Below, one piece after another: positions 10,084 through 18,848 of a stretch of 64,000 nt of DNA. Numbering within the stretch: position 1 is the stretch's first letter; every line of letters begins with the position of its first letter. The notes below the pieces were generated by a model. The model was not told the origin of the DNA and ran no database searches. It saw only the letters and a program-made list of their open reading frames with translations. Location of the stretch: positions 62,001-126,000 of the forward strand of contig CANJTS010000003.1 of NCBI GenBank assembly GCA_947477655.1, read 5' to 3'. A program made the position numbers and the translations under genes. The stretch comes from CAILUG01 sp903844415. GTDB taxonomy: Bacteria > Pseudomonadota > Gammaproteobacteria > Pseudomonadales > Pseudohongiellaceae.

Positions 10084-10383
10084 CATGGAACATCCACTTT
10101 TTAACATCAGCCCAGTCGATATCTCCGATGAGCAATGAGTATACTCGTGTCCTATATACCTTCCGCCGTTGCCCCTATGCTATTAGGGCGAGAATGGCGA
10201 TATTCACCGCCGGCATCGACTTCAAAAGGTGGCTCGATAAATACAAATATGTTGATCGCCATCCAGAACATGAACCGGAATACTACCAGCATAAGTGCAC
10301 AAAAATTTTAACGAAGCTGGACAACAGTCTGCAAAAAAGCCGCACCTAATCTCATATGCAATCACTCTGGCTGACATCGGGAT
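10084..10383 (+). repeat. Degenerate direct repeat of the 12373-12899 GST region
   Basis: This stretch repeats the intact GST-like gene's upstream leader (from CATGGAACAT) and coding sequence with a few substitutions. It lacks the internal segment from about 12509 to 12732; the break lies at a short shared GAC/CGAC. Similarity stops near 10383, where an unrelated gene relic begins on the other strand. The two copies flank the DUF6152-like gene. Confidence 0.85.
10128..10383 (+). pseudogene. Deleted, frameshifted copy of the GST-like gene
   Basis: The first 30 codons match the intact gene at 12417 (MSNE.TRVLYTFRRCPYAIR). After GID the reading jumps to FKRWLDKYKY, skipping about 74 codons that include most of the thioredoxin-fold N-terminal domain. 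One base is then missing after the QK codons, which brings in a stop at 10349. The normal C-terminal frame can still be followed for about 30 more bases (ITLADI). It retains the CPYA motif but cannot form a GST fold. The deletion endpoints share a few bases, consistent with slippage or short-homology recombination. Confidence 0.85.
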
Positions 10384-10485
10384 CATAGGGGTAGAAATAT
10401 TAAAAACTGTTTCGTTCAGCACCGTGAAAAAAATCAGGTAGGCCAGCCAGCGGACCAGCGATTGATAATTGTGAGAAGCTTCCAT
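10384..10485 (-). pseudogene. Relic of the N-terminus of a Tet(L)-like DHA2 MFS transporter
   Basis: Read on the minus strand from ATG 10485, about 34 codons give a short leader, then WLAYLIFFTVLNETVFNIS followed by TP. This resembles the first membrane helix of 14-helix drug/H+ antiporters, which carry a VLNE...LN(V/I)S motif as in Tet(K)/Tet(L). The frame then runs straight into sequence antisense to the GST fragment, so the transporter is cut off after its first helix. The match is from memory of the family and short, so confidence is moderate. The remainder to 10847 shows no further gene. Confidence 0.5.
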
Positions 10486-10847
10486 GAACAAACTGACAGA
10501 AAATAAAAGGCGCGAATTGCAGCAGGAAGATCGTAATTGCCGAGGTGATGGCTCACCTGAAGCATCCACTTCTTAGAGTTGAACAAAGCTATTTCCAGCT
10601 CGCTCATTTCCTTTCATTGCCAGGGTAAATTAGGAAGACGTAGGACAGTCACTTTTTGAACAGAACTGCGCAACTTGAAAAAGCGGGTGTCACATTTTTT
10701 CCCTTGTTATTCCATTTTAGTTGATATGGAAAACAGTACAATCTGCGCGTCAATTTAATGGTAAGACTTAGGTGGCGATTCTCGGGCGTATTGCCGAGAA
10801 GTCTCTCCATCGACTATCAACACCGAACACCACAACCAAGGAATTTT

Positions 10848-11987
10848 ATGAACCTGTCACCAACGACGTTGCGCACTGTAGTGGCCTCCGCCCTCCTGAC
10901 CTGCCTGAGCACGACGGCATTCGCTCACCATGGAATAGGACTGTACCAACCGCAAATCAACAGCGAGTGGTCCGGCACGCTGACCAAGATGAATCTGGTC
11001 AATCCGCATTCTTACATGGAGCTGGATGTGACAAAGGCTGATGGCAGCATCCAGCACATACGCTGCGAAATGCGCGCTGCCACACTGATCAAACGTTCGG
11101 GCTGGTCGGCTGACATGTTCAAGGTGGGAGTACACGTCGACCTGAAGGGGCATCCGCATCGCGACGATCCCGGCGCTTGTTACATAGAAAGCTTCTCGAT
11201 TGACGGTTCCGCCACAATGGGCCGCAACGACACCCTGAGTTCCGTTCAGCCTGTTGATACGTCCAATCGCCCGCTGCGACTAGCGGATGGTCAGCTCAAC
11301 ATCAGCGGCGACTGGGCGGTGGAGCAGATGCTGCTGACGATCTCGCCGGAAGGCGACCGCTTGATGATCCCGGCGAGCCAATCGGCTGATGTCGCAAGCG
11401 GTAAGATCACGCGTGAGCAGTTACGCGCCCAGCAGCAGCCAAGGGAACGGATGGTGCGCACCCCGGTAGGTGAAGCAGAAGCCAAGGGGTTCGACAGTCG
11501 CTCGCCGCAGGACAACCCATGGTTCGCCTGCAAACCCACTAGCCTGATCCGCGACTGGACTGCCGACTGGCCGATCAACCAGTTCATACAGACCACCACA
11601 GCCGAAGGTGAGCAGATCATCGACATTACCTACGGACTCTATAATTTCAAGCGCCTTATCCATGTCGGCATGAAGGATCATCCAGCCGACATCACGCCGA
11701 GCTACGCGGGCCACTCCATCGGCAACTGGGAAGGCGACACGCTGGTCGTCGATACCATCGGCTTTGAGCAGGGTGTACTGTCACCGCCGACCCGTAGCAG
11801 CTCCCGGTTGCACATCGTCGAACGCTTCTCGCTTGATACAGCGAAAATGGCGCTTAAGCGCGAATACACTGTCACCGACCCCATCTACCTCGCCGAACCC
11901 TTCGAGAGCTTTGACGAGATGTACCTCGCGGAAACCCCGTTTGAGGCACAGGTGTGCCAAGAGATGACGCCGGAGTTCCAGCAGTGA
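10848..11987 (+). CDS. Secreted DUF6152-family protein
   Basis: A 379-residue protein from ATG 10848, which has AAGGA nine bases upstream; an open extension to 10758 has no such site. The signal peptide ends at TTAFA, and the mature protein begins with His-His. The N-terminal domain (about 25-125) has the NPHSY motif, a CE pair and R-DDPGAC. A second domain of about 190 residues ends in a conserved WEGDTLVVDT-type strand followed by QGVL. A homologue with the same motifs and order lies at 46832, also close to a PQQ dehydrogenase. The mature His-His start and conserved His/Cys residues might bind metal, but no function is established that I know of. Confidence 0.8.
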   Translation: MNLSPTTLRTVVASALLTCLSTTAFAHHGIGLYQPQINSEWSGTLTKMNLVNPHSYMELDVTKADGSIQHIRCEMRAATLIKRSGWSADMFKVGVHVDLKGHPHRDDPGACYIESFSIDGSATMGRNDTLSSVQPVDTSNRPLRLADGQLNISGDWAVEQMLLTISPEGDRLMIPASQSADVASGKITREQLRAQQQPRERMVRTPVGEAEAKGFDSRSPQDNPWFACKPTSLIRDWTADWPINQFIQTTTAEGEQIIDITYGLYNFKRLIHVGMKDHPADITPSYAGHSIGNWEGDTLVVDTIGFEQGVLSPPTRSSSRLHIVERFSLDTAKMALKREYTVTDPIYLAEPFESFDEMYLAETPFEAQVCQEMTPEFQQ

Positions 11988-12050
11988 GATCAAAAGTATC
12001 AAATGCCGTCTTGAGCTTGAGTGCCAGTTGAGCCTGTCATTCTTTGATTA

Positions 12051-12179
12051 GCTCAAAAAATCTAGAACTGCATTTTTGCAACTGTCGCAACAGTAATAAC
12101 AGTCTTCTACCTCTGGGTGAAATTTCAGTGCTTTTTCTTCGGCAAGAGAAGCTGTGTCAACTTCGCCCGCAACAGGTGT
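12051..12179 (-). pseudogene. Possible YHS-like domain remnant
   Basis: A 43-codon open stretch between two stops, with no start codon. The translation begins PVAGEVDTASLAEEKAL and continues to YYCCDSCKNAVLDFL. The order P-V-x-G...YY-C-x-x-C-K resembles YHS metal-binding domains. The rest of the 11988-12416 gap holds no other gene I can support. This is a weak call on a short sequence. Confidence 0.25.
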
Positions 12180-12416
12180 TCATTCTGCTGGAAGATCCGT
12201 AGATTACTGCCGGTTGTTCAATACTGACTGTTTGGCGGTTACCGTGCCCCTCCTTTTTTCAGCGTCGCTTCCTGTATTTCCATCCAGTGCTTTTCTCGCG
12301 CAGTAAGGCATAACAGTTGCCTAATATTTGATGCTGCCTGATGATAGGAAACAAAGGTATGGATTTGGAATACATGGAACATCTACTTTTTAACATCAGC
12401 CCAGTCGATATCTCCG

Positions 12417-13046
12417 ATGAGCAATGAGCATACTCGCGTCCTATATACCTTCCGCCGTTGCCCCTATGCCATTAGGGCGAGAATGGCGATATTCACCGCT
12501 GGCATCGACGTCGAGTTGCGTGAAGTTTCTCTTAAAAAAAAACCACAGCACATGCTCGATGTATCACGCAAAGGCACAGTGCCTGTGCTTTGCGACGGTA
12601 CAACAGTAATCGATGAAAGTCTGGATATCATGTTGTGGGCGCTCGCCATCAACGACCCCGACCAGTGGGTTTCCCGTTACTCCGAAGCTGAGAAAGCCAA
12701 CGCAATACAACTAATCGATGAAAGTGACAACGACTTCAAAAGGTGGCTCGATAAATACAAATATGCTGATCGCCATCCAGAGCATGAACCGGAATACTAC
12801 CGGCACAAGTGCACAAACTTTTTAGCGAAGCTGGACAACAGTCTGCAAAAACAGCCGCACCTAATTACATCTGCAATCACTCTAGCTGATATCGCGATCT
12901 TTCCGTTCGTGCGGCAGTTCTCCAAGGTGGATCGAGACTGGTTTGACCTGTGTGATTTCAAGGCTTTACGAATCTGGTTAGATACCCTGCTTGAGCTGCC
13001 CGTTTTCAAGCGGGTGATGGCAAATCATGTAAAAACGCACGAATAG
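12417..13046 (+). CDS. Glutathione S-transferase-like protein
   Basis: 209 residues: an N-terminal thioredoxin/GST fold (about 1-80) with FRRCPYAIRARMAI, the GTVPVL cis-proline motif and the glutathione-contact DES motif, then an all-helical C-terminal domain. The Cys of CPYA suggests an omega/glutaredoxin-like or thiol-transferase activity rather than a Tyr/Ser GST. The substrate is unknown. This is the intact copy of the gene whose deleted version lies at 10128. It sits alone; a T-rich stretch follows the stop but no clear terminator. Confidence 0.85.
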   Translation: MSNEHTRVLYTFRRCPYAIRARMAIFTAGIDVELREVSLKKKPQHMLDVSRKGTVPVLCDGTTVIDESLDIMLWALAINDPDQWVSRYSEAEKANAIQLIDESDNDFKRWLDKYKYADRHPEHEPEYYRHKCTNFLAKLDNSLQKQPHLITSAITLADIAIFPFVRQFSKVDRDWFDLCDFKALRIWLDTLLELPVFKRVMANHVKTHE

Positions 13047-13309
13047 GCTCACAAGCGATGAAAAAAAAGCAGGGTATTTGCACTTTTTACATCGTAGAGC
13101 TAAGTCCCTACTATAGTTAATAGTGCGCGCGAGATAATAGTGCGCTCGAAAAAAACAGCGCGTGCGGGACTTAAATTTTCGCGCAGCTTACGGGTCTCAA
13201 TGGATCCAATTTCTGGCACTTTAGTGCTGTGTTGGCATTGTTTCTTTGGCAATAACTGCTGATGTCGAATAGGATTTCCGGTGAGTCAAATCTTCAATAG
13301 GCGGTGCCC

Positions 13310-14029
13310 ATGGGTATGAAAACTTTCTTTCTATATATGCTAGTGGGCGCAATGTTTGCCACCTGCACAAGTGCTGCACCGAGTGATACTCGTTGGCATG
13401 TAATACTGGCAGCGGTGGGAAACGAACAGAACGTGTTTGACAATTTCGTCAATGATTTTGCCAGTGTGCTCAAGGGACGCAATGAGATTGCCTCACTCAC
13501 CCAATTGCATGCCAGCATCGATGAGCGGTGGCCGGCGAGTGGGTTGGAGGCGCTTGCCCGCTCTCTGACTGGACTCATGCCGCAGGAAGGCGAAGGTTGT
13601 CTAGTTTATTTAACTGGCCATGGCGCCCCAGAGGGTATTGCACTGTCGGCAGAAACCCCCACTGTCTTCGTTCGGCCGACTCGAATGGAGTCAATGTTGA
13701 ACTCCTGCGGGGGGCGACCTACTGTGCTGATAGTCTCAGCTTGTTATAGCGGCATCTACCTACGTCCAGGCATTACTAGGGCGGAGCGCATAGTCATGAC
13801 AGCAAGCGCAGCCGACCTTACTTCGTTCGGGTGCTCGAACAATTTGCAGTACACGTTTTTTGATCAGTGCTTCATAGATGCGTGGCCACGCCAAAATAAC
13901 TGGGGAGCACTTGCTGACGATATTAATAAATGTGTCAAGTTGACTGAGAGCAGGGGTAATTATCCTGCATCGAAACCGCAGTTTTTCTTTGGTCCTGGCA
14001 TGCGCGAGTTGCCACTGTTATTTCCCTGA
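13310..14029 (+). CDS. Secreted C13-family (legumain/caspase-like) cysteine peptidase
   Basis: About 239 residues with a signal peptide (LYMLVGAMFATCTSA). The clan CD dyad is visible: hydrophobic strand plus TGHG (catalytic His) and, about 55 residues later, VLIVSACYSGIY (catalytic Cys). The ending YPASKPQFFFG is typical of the bacterial C13 proteins. Likely a periplasmic or lipid-facing protease with Asn/Asp-type specificity. ATG 13310 has AGGCGG upstream; GTG 13304 and ATG 13316 are alternatives. It stands alone, convergent with the desaturase gene. Confidence 0.85.
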   Translation: MGMKTFFLYMLVGAMFATCTSAAPSDTRWHVILAAVGNEQNVFDNFVNDFASVLKGRNEIASLTQLHASIDERWPASGLEALARSLTGLMPQEGEGCLVYLTGHGAPEGIALSAETPTVFVRPTRMESMLNSCGGRPTVLIVSACYSGIYLRPGITRAERIVMTASAADLTSFGCSNNLQYTFFDQCFIDAWPRQNNWGALADDINKCVKLTESRGNYPASKPQFFFGPGMRELPLLFP

Positions 14030-14057
14030 ACACAAATAAGGGCTTTGACCTCGTTGA

Positions 14058-15206
14058 TCATGATGTCTGCAGATGTGAAAAACTGTGCAAAAGTGAATGC
14101 CAGTTTTGCTGTTGCTGGTGTAATTGACTGCGTAATGCTTTGTAACGAGACTGCAGTAGTTCAAAGTCGTGGTGAATCTCTACACTCAGCTTAGTTGAGC
14201 GCGCTTGATACCAGGCTTGTTTTGCTTGGGACCATTGGTTGAGAGCGTCCACTAGTTGGGTATATTCGTGTTCGATACTGTCGCGCCAATTGGCAGGTTC
14301 GATTAGTAATTCACATTTACTCAAGGCCGCGTTGTATTGCACGGCCAAGCGGGTCAACTCCACCCTGTAGTTGGAACAAAAGCGGAGATCGCTGGCGAGT
14401 CTGAGCCAGGAGCAAACTTTGATGAGCCACTTGGTGGGATCGTAGTGATACCACTTGATGCCGTTACGATAATCCCAAGCAAAAGTGTGATGATAGTTGT
14501 GATAACCCTCGCCAAAGGTAAATAGCGCGATAAACCAGTTATCGCGTGCGGTTTGGTTCGGATCGTAATTACGCTGGCCCCAAATATGCGCGGCGGAATT
14601 AATCAGGTAGGTAAAATGTTGGCTCAGAACCAGTCGTAAAAAACCCGCTAGGAAAAGCGAGCCCCAAATATCGCCGTGTAACAAACCCAGCAACAAGGGT
14701 AGGCCTAAGTTCATCAGCAACATCAATAATAGATAGTGTTTACGTTGCCAGACCAGTACTGGGTCTTTCAGCAAATCTTTGACGTTGCTGTAGTCTTCCC
14801 GGGTGCTTTCGAAGTCACGCAACATCCATTCGAAATGCGAATACCAAAAGCCGAGTCCAGCGGAATATGGGTCTTTGTCATTGTTGTCGGCATAAACGTG
14901 ATGTCGGCGATGATCAGCGGCCCATGTGATACAGTCGTTTTGTAATGCGCAAGCTCCACCCAAAGCATAAATGGACTTTAAAATGGGATGGGCCTTGTAA
15001 GCGCTGTGTGACCACAAGCGGTGATAACCGGCCGTAATGGACATTTCGCAAAATACCATTAACACCCCAAACCAGATCCATTCATAAGTATCGTAACCGT
15101 AGGTAAACCCATACCAGGGAACTAAAGTGACACAAACCAAAATGGGTAGGCACAGCACCAACAGATTAAGCCAGCGCAATGGAGGTTTAGGAGACGGTGT
15201 TAACAT
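14058..15206 (-). CDS. Fatty-acid (delta-9 type) acyl desaturase
   Basis: An integral membrane di-iron desaturase of 382 residues. The three histidine boxes are present: HRLWSH, HRRHH and HNYHH, with membrane helices before the first and between the second and third. This layout matches acyl-CoA delta-9 desaturases that introduce cis double bonds to adjust membrane fluidity. The last 100 or so residues form a polar, Gln-rich, probably helical tail beyond the desaturase core. No redox partner gene is adjacent. Confidence 0.93.
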   Translation of the reverse strand: MLTPSPKPPLRWLNLLVLCLPILVCVTLVPWYGFTYGYDTYEWIWFGVLMVFCEMSITAGYHRLWSHSAYKAHPILKSIYALGGACALQNDCITWAADHRRHHVYADNNDKDPYSAGLGFWYSHFEWMLRDFESTREDYSNVKDLLKDPVLVWQRKHYLLLMLLMNLGLPLLLGLLHGDIWGSLFLAGFLRLVLSQHFTYLINSAAHIWGQRNYDPNQTARDNWFIALFTFGEGYHNYHHTFAWDYRNGIKWYHYDPTKWLIKVCSWLRLASDLRFCSNYRVELTRLAVQYNAALSKCELLIEPANWRDSIEHEYTQLVDALNQWSQAKQAWYQARSTKLSVEIHHDFELLQSRYKALRSQLHQQQQNWHSLLHSFSHLQTS

Positions 15207-15416
15207 CGTGTTTAGAGCTCAGTTCTAGATAATAGGAGGGCGCGCACAAGAATAAAACACAGCATGACAGTTCTTGTGTAGTAGAAAGTTATCACAGCCA
15301 AGACAGTATCACTAACTTTTGTCTTGCGGTTTTTTTAAATCAATAAAAAGATAATAAAAAGGAGAAAATCTAATTTTTACTTACATTTGTACTACCTAAA
15401 ACCGCAACCAATTATA

Positions 15417-15435
15417 ATAATGACTTAACTATTAT
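15417..15435. promoter_or_regulatory. Weak Fur-box-like inverted repeat
   Basis: ATAAT and ATTAT separated by nine bases, just upstream of the siderophore receptor. The spacing is two bases wider than the 19-bp Fur consensus, so this is only a candidate. The gene content (siderophore receptor plus PiuC) makes iron control likely in any case. Confidence 0.3.
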
Positions 15436-15459
15436 CCCAACTACTTTATTGATTTATTT

Positions 15460-17646
15460 ATGCTTTTGAGTAATCCAGATTTGTCATGCCCACGTCTATC
15501 GAGCAACTCACTAAAAATAGTTATCAGGCAGGTAATGTGGGGAGCCGGGTTGCAGTTAGTAATGCACACATCTGTGTTGGCTGCTGCCATCGAAGAAATC
15601 GTGATTGAAACTACCCGCACCAACAATAACTACAATATTACTGATAGCAGTCTCACCAAGTTTACGGAACCACTACAAGACACGCCGCAATCGATTATTA
15701 CTCTGTCTGAACAACTGCTCGACGATCGCGGCGCAATGTCCCTTAACGATGCCTTGCGTAATGTGCCTGGCATCACGCTGGGGGCAGGTGAGTTCACATG
15801 GCAAGGCAACAACCCCACTATCCGTGGCTTTAATTCGCGCAATGATATGTTTCTCGACGGCATGCGTGATTACGGCAGTTATGCCCGCGATCCGTTTAAT
15901 CTGGAAGCGGTCGAAGTTTTGCAAGGGCCGTCGTCCATGGTATTTGGACGTGGTTCTACCGGTGGCGTGATTAATCAAGCCAGCAAACAGCCGCAAGCAG
16001 ATATGATTCGCAAACTCAATATCAATGTGGGTTCTGCAAATACTGTTAGGGTCAACGCAGATTTCAATCAGCCATTGCCAATGGATGGTTCGGCATTCAG
16101 GCTTAACCTGGTGAATCACCGAGCAGAAATGCCAGCTCGGGATGGCGCCAAAACAGAACTTTACGGCGTGGCACCGTCGCTGGCATTGGCGCTTGGTGAT
16201 GCGACAAAGCTCACTCTCAGCTTTATGAAACAACAAAGCGACAGCCGGCCAGATTATGGCTTGCCCTGGGTGGCAGGAGTGCCTGCACCAGTGCCGCGGG
16301 AAACATACTATGGGTTTGAAGACGACTATATAGAAACAGATGCTGATATCGGCAATATCAAGCTCGATCACAGTTTTAATGCCGATCTAACACTGAACGC
16401 CCAGCTACGTTATGCGCAATACGCACGGTCGAGCAGAATTACCGAGCCGCTTGTTAATGGCGTAGTGACAGCAAGCACACCTGTGCAAGCAGTGATAATA
16501 AATCGCAATGTATTCAGTGGGGAAAGTACGGAGGATATGCTGCAGGGGCAAGTAAACCTGTTGGCTAATTTTGCTACTGGCAGCGTCAACCATGCGGTGG
16601 TGACAGGTGTAGAAATAGCCCAAGAATCTTCCAGTCCTACGATGATGATTGCAGTAGGGGTACCTGCAACAACGCTGCTTGCTCCAGCTAACATTCCGTT
16701 TTCAGCCACGCGTATGCAGGTGCGGGCAAGGGCAGACACCAACAGTGACAGTCTTGCCGCATTTGTATTGGACACCATCAAATTTGGGTCATCTTGGCAA
16801 TTATTAGTGGGTATGCGTTGGGATCATTTTGCCACGCATTACGCTGGTAATCGCTTTGACCAAAGCGGTAACACAGCCGGAACCGAAAAGGTTGAAAGAA
16901 CCGACATAGAAACAAATTACCGTACAGCGCTGGTCTACAAGCCAGTCGAACAAGGTACTTTTTATTTAGGCTGGGGCACTTCCTTTAATCCGTCGGCTGA
17001 AGGTCTTTCGTTCATCGCCAATGCCAGAAATTTCGGCATCAGCAATGCCTTTCTCGAACCAGAACAAAACAGCAGTGTGGAGCTTGGTAGCAAATGGGAA
17101 GTATTTAACGGCAGATTACGCTTAGACGCCGCGCTTTTTGAGATTGTGAAATCAAATGCACGAGTACCGGACCCCACCACACCGGGCTTTAACGCATTGG
17201 CAGGGAAACAAACAGTCAATGGCGTATCCCTAAACTTGGCAGGCAGTCTTGCAACGGATATTTCCATCAGTGGCGGCTATGCCTATTTGGATAGTGAAGA
17301 AGCCAAAACTGGCCCAACTTTAGATAATCAAGGGCGACCTTTAGTGAATGTGGCTAAAAACACCTTTTCCTTTTGGTTGAACTATACAGGGATTGATGCA
17401 TTGGAACTGGGAACCGGTGCAAGATTTGTCGGAGAGCGACTGGCACGCAATGTTTCGCCTATTCTGTCGGCACCTGAATATTGGTCATTTGATGCGATGG
17501 CAAAATACAACATCAGTGATAATCTGATCGTCAAAATGAATGTTACAAATTTTACCGATGCGCTGTATTTCGATCAGTTACACCCGTTTCATGTAGTGCC
17601 GGGAGCAGGTTTGAGCGCAGTTTTCGCGCTTAATTTAAGTTATTAA
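15460..17646 (+). CDS. TonB-dependent siderophore receptor (catecholate/Fiu-FhuE type)
   Basis: 728 residues with an N-terminal export region, a plug with DTPQSIITLSEQLLDDRGA and GRGSTGGVINQASKQP, and a barrel ending in FALNLSY. These plug motifs are those of TonB-dependent siderophore receptors such as Fiu, FhuE and PiuA. It would import ferric siderophores across the outer membrane using TonB energy. The next gene, 33 bases on, is PiuC-like, the usual neighbour of Fiu/PiuA receptors, which supports a ferric-catecholate role. The ATG used here has no strong Shine-Dalgarno sequence; the hydrophobic segment at residues 20-43 would be the signal peptide. Confidence 0.92.
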   Translation: MLLSNPDLSCPRLSSNSLKIVIRQVMWGAGLQLVMHTSVLAAAIEEIVIETTRTNNNYNITDSSLTKFTEPLQDTPQSIITLSEQLLDDRGAMSLNDALRNVPGITLGAGEFTWQGNNPTIRGFNSRNDMFLDGMRDYGSYARDPFNLEAVEVLQGPSSMVFGRGSTGGVINQASKQPQADMIRKLNINVGSANTVRVNADFNQPLPMDGSAFRLNLVNHRAEMPARDGAKTELYGVAPSLALALGDATKLTLSFMKQQSDSRPDYGLPWVAGVPAPVPRETYYGFEDDYIETDADIGNIKLDHSFNADLTLNAQLRYAQYARSSRITEPLVNGVVTASTPVQAVIINRNVFSGESTEDMLQGQVNLLANFATGSVNHAVVTGVEIAQESSSPTMMIAVGVPATTLLAPANIPFSATRMQVRARADTNSDSLAAFVLDTIKFGSSWQLLVGMRWDHFATHYAGNRFDQSGNTAGTEKVERTDIETNYRTALVYKPVEQGTFYLGWGTSFNPSAEGLSFIANARNFGISNAFLEPEQNSSVELGSKWEVFNGRLRLDAALFEIVKSNARVPDPTTPGFNALAGKQTVNGVSLNLAGSLATDISISGGYAYLDSEEAKTGPTLDNQGRPLVNVAKNTFSFWLNYTGIDALELGTGARFVGERLARNVSPILSAPEYWSFDAMAKYNISDNLIVKMNVTNFTDALYFDQLHPFHVVPGAGLSAVFALNLSY

Positions 17647-17678
17647 TCCCAACGCGTGCAAAGAACAGGGAATTTTCC

Positions 17679-18359
17679 ATGCTGGTACAAATCCCAAAAG
17701 TATTAAACGCAGAACAAGTGCAACAGTTTCGCAAGGAGTTGGAAATAGTCCAATGGTCTGATGGCAGAGGCAGTGCGGGCTATCTTTCGGCACAAGTAAA
17801 ACAAAATCTGCAATTGCCAGATGATCATCCTTTGGCTATAAAATTGGGCGAAATAATTTTGAAAATGTTGGCTGCTAATGAGGTTTTTGTTGCCGCTGCG
17901 CTGCCGCTTAAAATATTGCCCCCGCAGTTCAACTGTTACGGCCTTAAACAAACTTATGGCCGGCACATCGATGGCGCCATTAGGAGTATCCACGGTACAC
18001 CACATCGGATTCGTACAGATCTGTCTGCTACTTTGTTTTTAAGTGACCCAGCCACCTACGAGGGTGGCGAGTTGATGATTGATGATACTTTTGGTCCGCG
18101 CCAAGTAAAGTTGGCAGCGGGCGACATGGTGGTGTATTCGGGCACTAGTGTGCACAGTGTATTACCCGTCACTAGCGGTATCCGTTTAGCCTCTTTTTTC
18201 TGGATTCAGAGTTTGGTTCGTGACGATCAAAAACGCACCCTGTTATTAGAACTGGATCAATCCATTCAAAAAGTGGCTACAGACATGCCAGGCAAGTCCA
18301 CTGTCACTGACTTGGCCGGCATCTATCACAACTTGTTAAGAATGTGGGCTGATACCTAA
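17679..18359 (+). CDS. piuC: Fe2+/2-oxoglutarate-dependent PKHD-type hydroxylase (PiuC/YbiX)
   Basis: 226 residues matching the PKHD hydroxylase family encoded beside siderophore receptors. The iron ligands are seen as HIDGA (H-x-D) and the later VHSVLPV His, with an Arg in SGIRLASFFW as the probable 2-oxoglutarate ligand. YEGGELMI is the usual signature strand. Preceded by AGGGAAT and separated from the receptor by 33 bases, so probably one operon and probably iron-regulated. The precise substrate of this family is not settled. Confidence 0.93.
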   Translation: MLVQIPKVLNAEQVQQFRKELEIVQWSDGRGSAGYLSAQVKQNLQLPDDHPLAIKLGEIILKMLAANEVFVAAALPLKILPPQFNCYGLKQTYGRHIDGAIRSIHGTPHRIRTDLSATLFLSDPATYEGGELMIDDTFGPRQVKLAAGDMVVYSGTSVHSVLPVTSGIRLASFFWIQSLVRDDQKRTLLLELDQSIQKVATDMPGKSTVTDLAGIYHNLLRMWADT

Positions 18360-18396
18360 GGTGCTCGAGCAGGTATAGGTTAAGCTTGCGTAGACA

Positions 18397-18453
18397 CGCA
18401 TGAATAAGTCCGTATGTATCTCATTGGCATTCAAGCCGATGAAGGTCGTTGAA
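18397..18453. repeat. Intergenic dispersed repeat, copy 1
   Basis: A 57-base stretch that aligns without gaps to 36846-36902; I count 41 identical positions. It contains the core TGGCATTCA followed by ATGAAG and TCGT. Both copies lie just downstream of a gene. It lies in the 238-base gap before slyX, which holds no gene. Confidence 0.55.
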
Positions 18454-18615
18454 TGCCTAACCTTTAACTTCTCTCTGATCAATATCGTAAGTCGAGTTTG
18501 ATAGAAGAATTGCAATCGAGATTTATTAGAAGATTACTTCTACCCTGCTGATAATTCTACAAGCACTAACCATTAACTACCTGAGCGGTCTCTAGATGTG
18601 AAGGATATGAGTGAA

Positions 18616-18828
18616 ATGAGTGATATGAATAATGAATTGATCGAGTTGCAAACCCAGTTGGCGTTTCAGGAACACACTGTAGCTGAACTTAACAGTGTGA
18701 TAATCAGCCAACAAAAACAGCTGGATAGGTTGCAGCTTGAAATGCACTTACTAAAAGAAAAATTTAGTGCGCTAGAAGATAAGGTGGAGGTGGGGCCAAT
18801 GCAAGACGAGAAGCCCCCACATTACTGA
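18616..18828 (+). CDS. slyX: SlyX family protein
   Basis: A small coiled-coil protein of about 70 residues, with heptad-like sequence IELQTQLAFQEHTVAELN and then QQKQLDRLQLEMHLLKEK, ending in a Pro-Pro-His-Tyr tail. This is the SlyX pattern. Its function is not known. Starts are possible at GTG 18598, ATG 18607 and ATG 18616; I chose 18616 because AAGGA at 18601-18605 is then ten bases away, while it sits too close to 18607. It is convergent with the cold-shock-domain gene. Confidence 0.85.
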   Translation: MSDMNNELIELQTQLAFQEHTVAELNSVIISQQKQLDRLQLEMHLLKEKFSALEDKVEVGPMQDEKPPHY

Positions 18829-18848
18829 GGTGTAAACCGAAAACTCAT

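Noticed and set aside
10222..10569. A 115-codon minus-strand gene
   Set aside because: Only the part at 10384-10485 looks like protein; the rest is antisense to the GST fragment, so it is a chance open frame over a relic.
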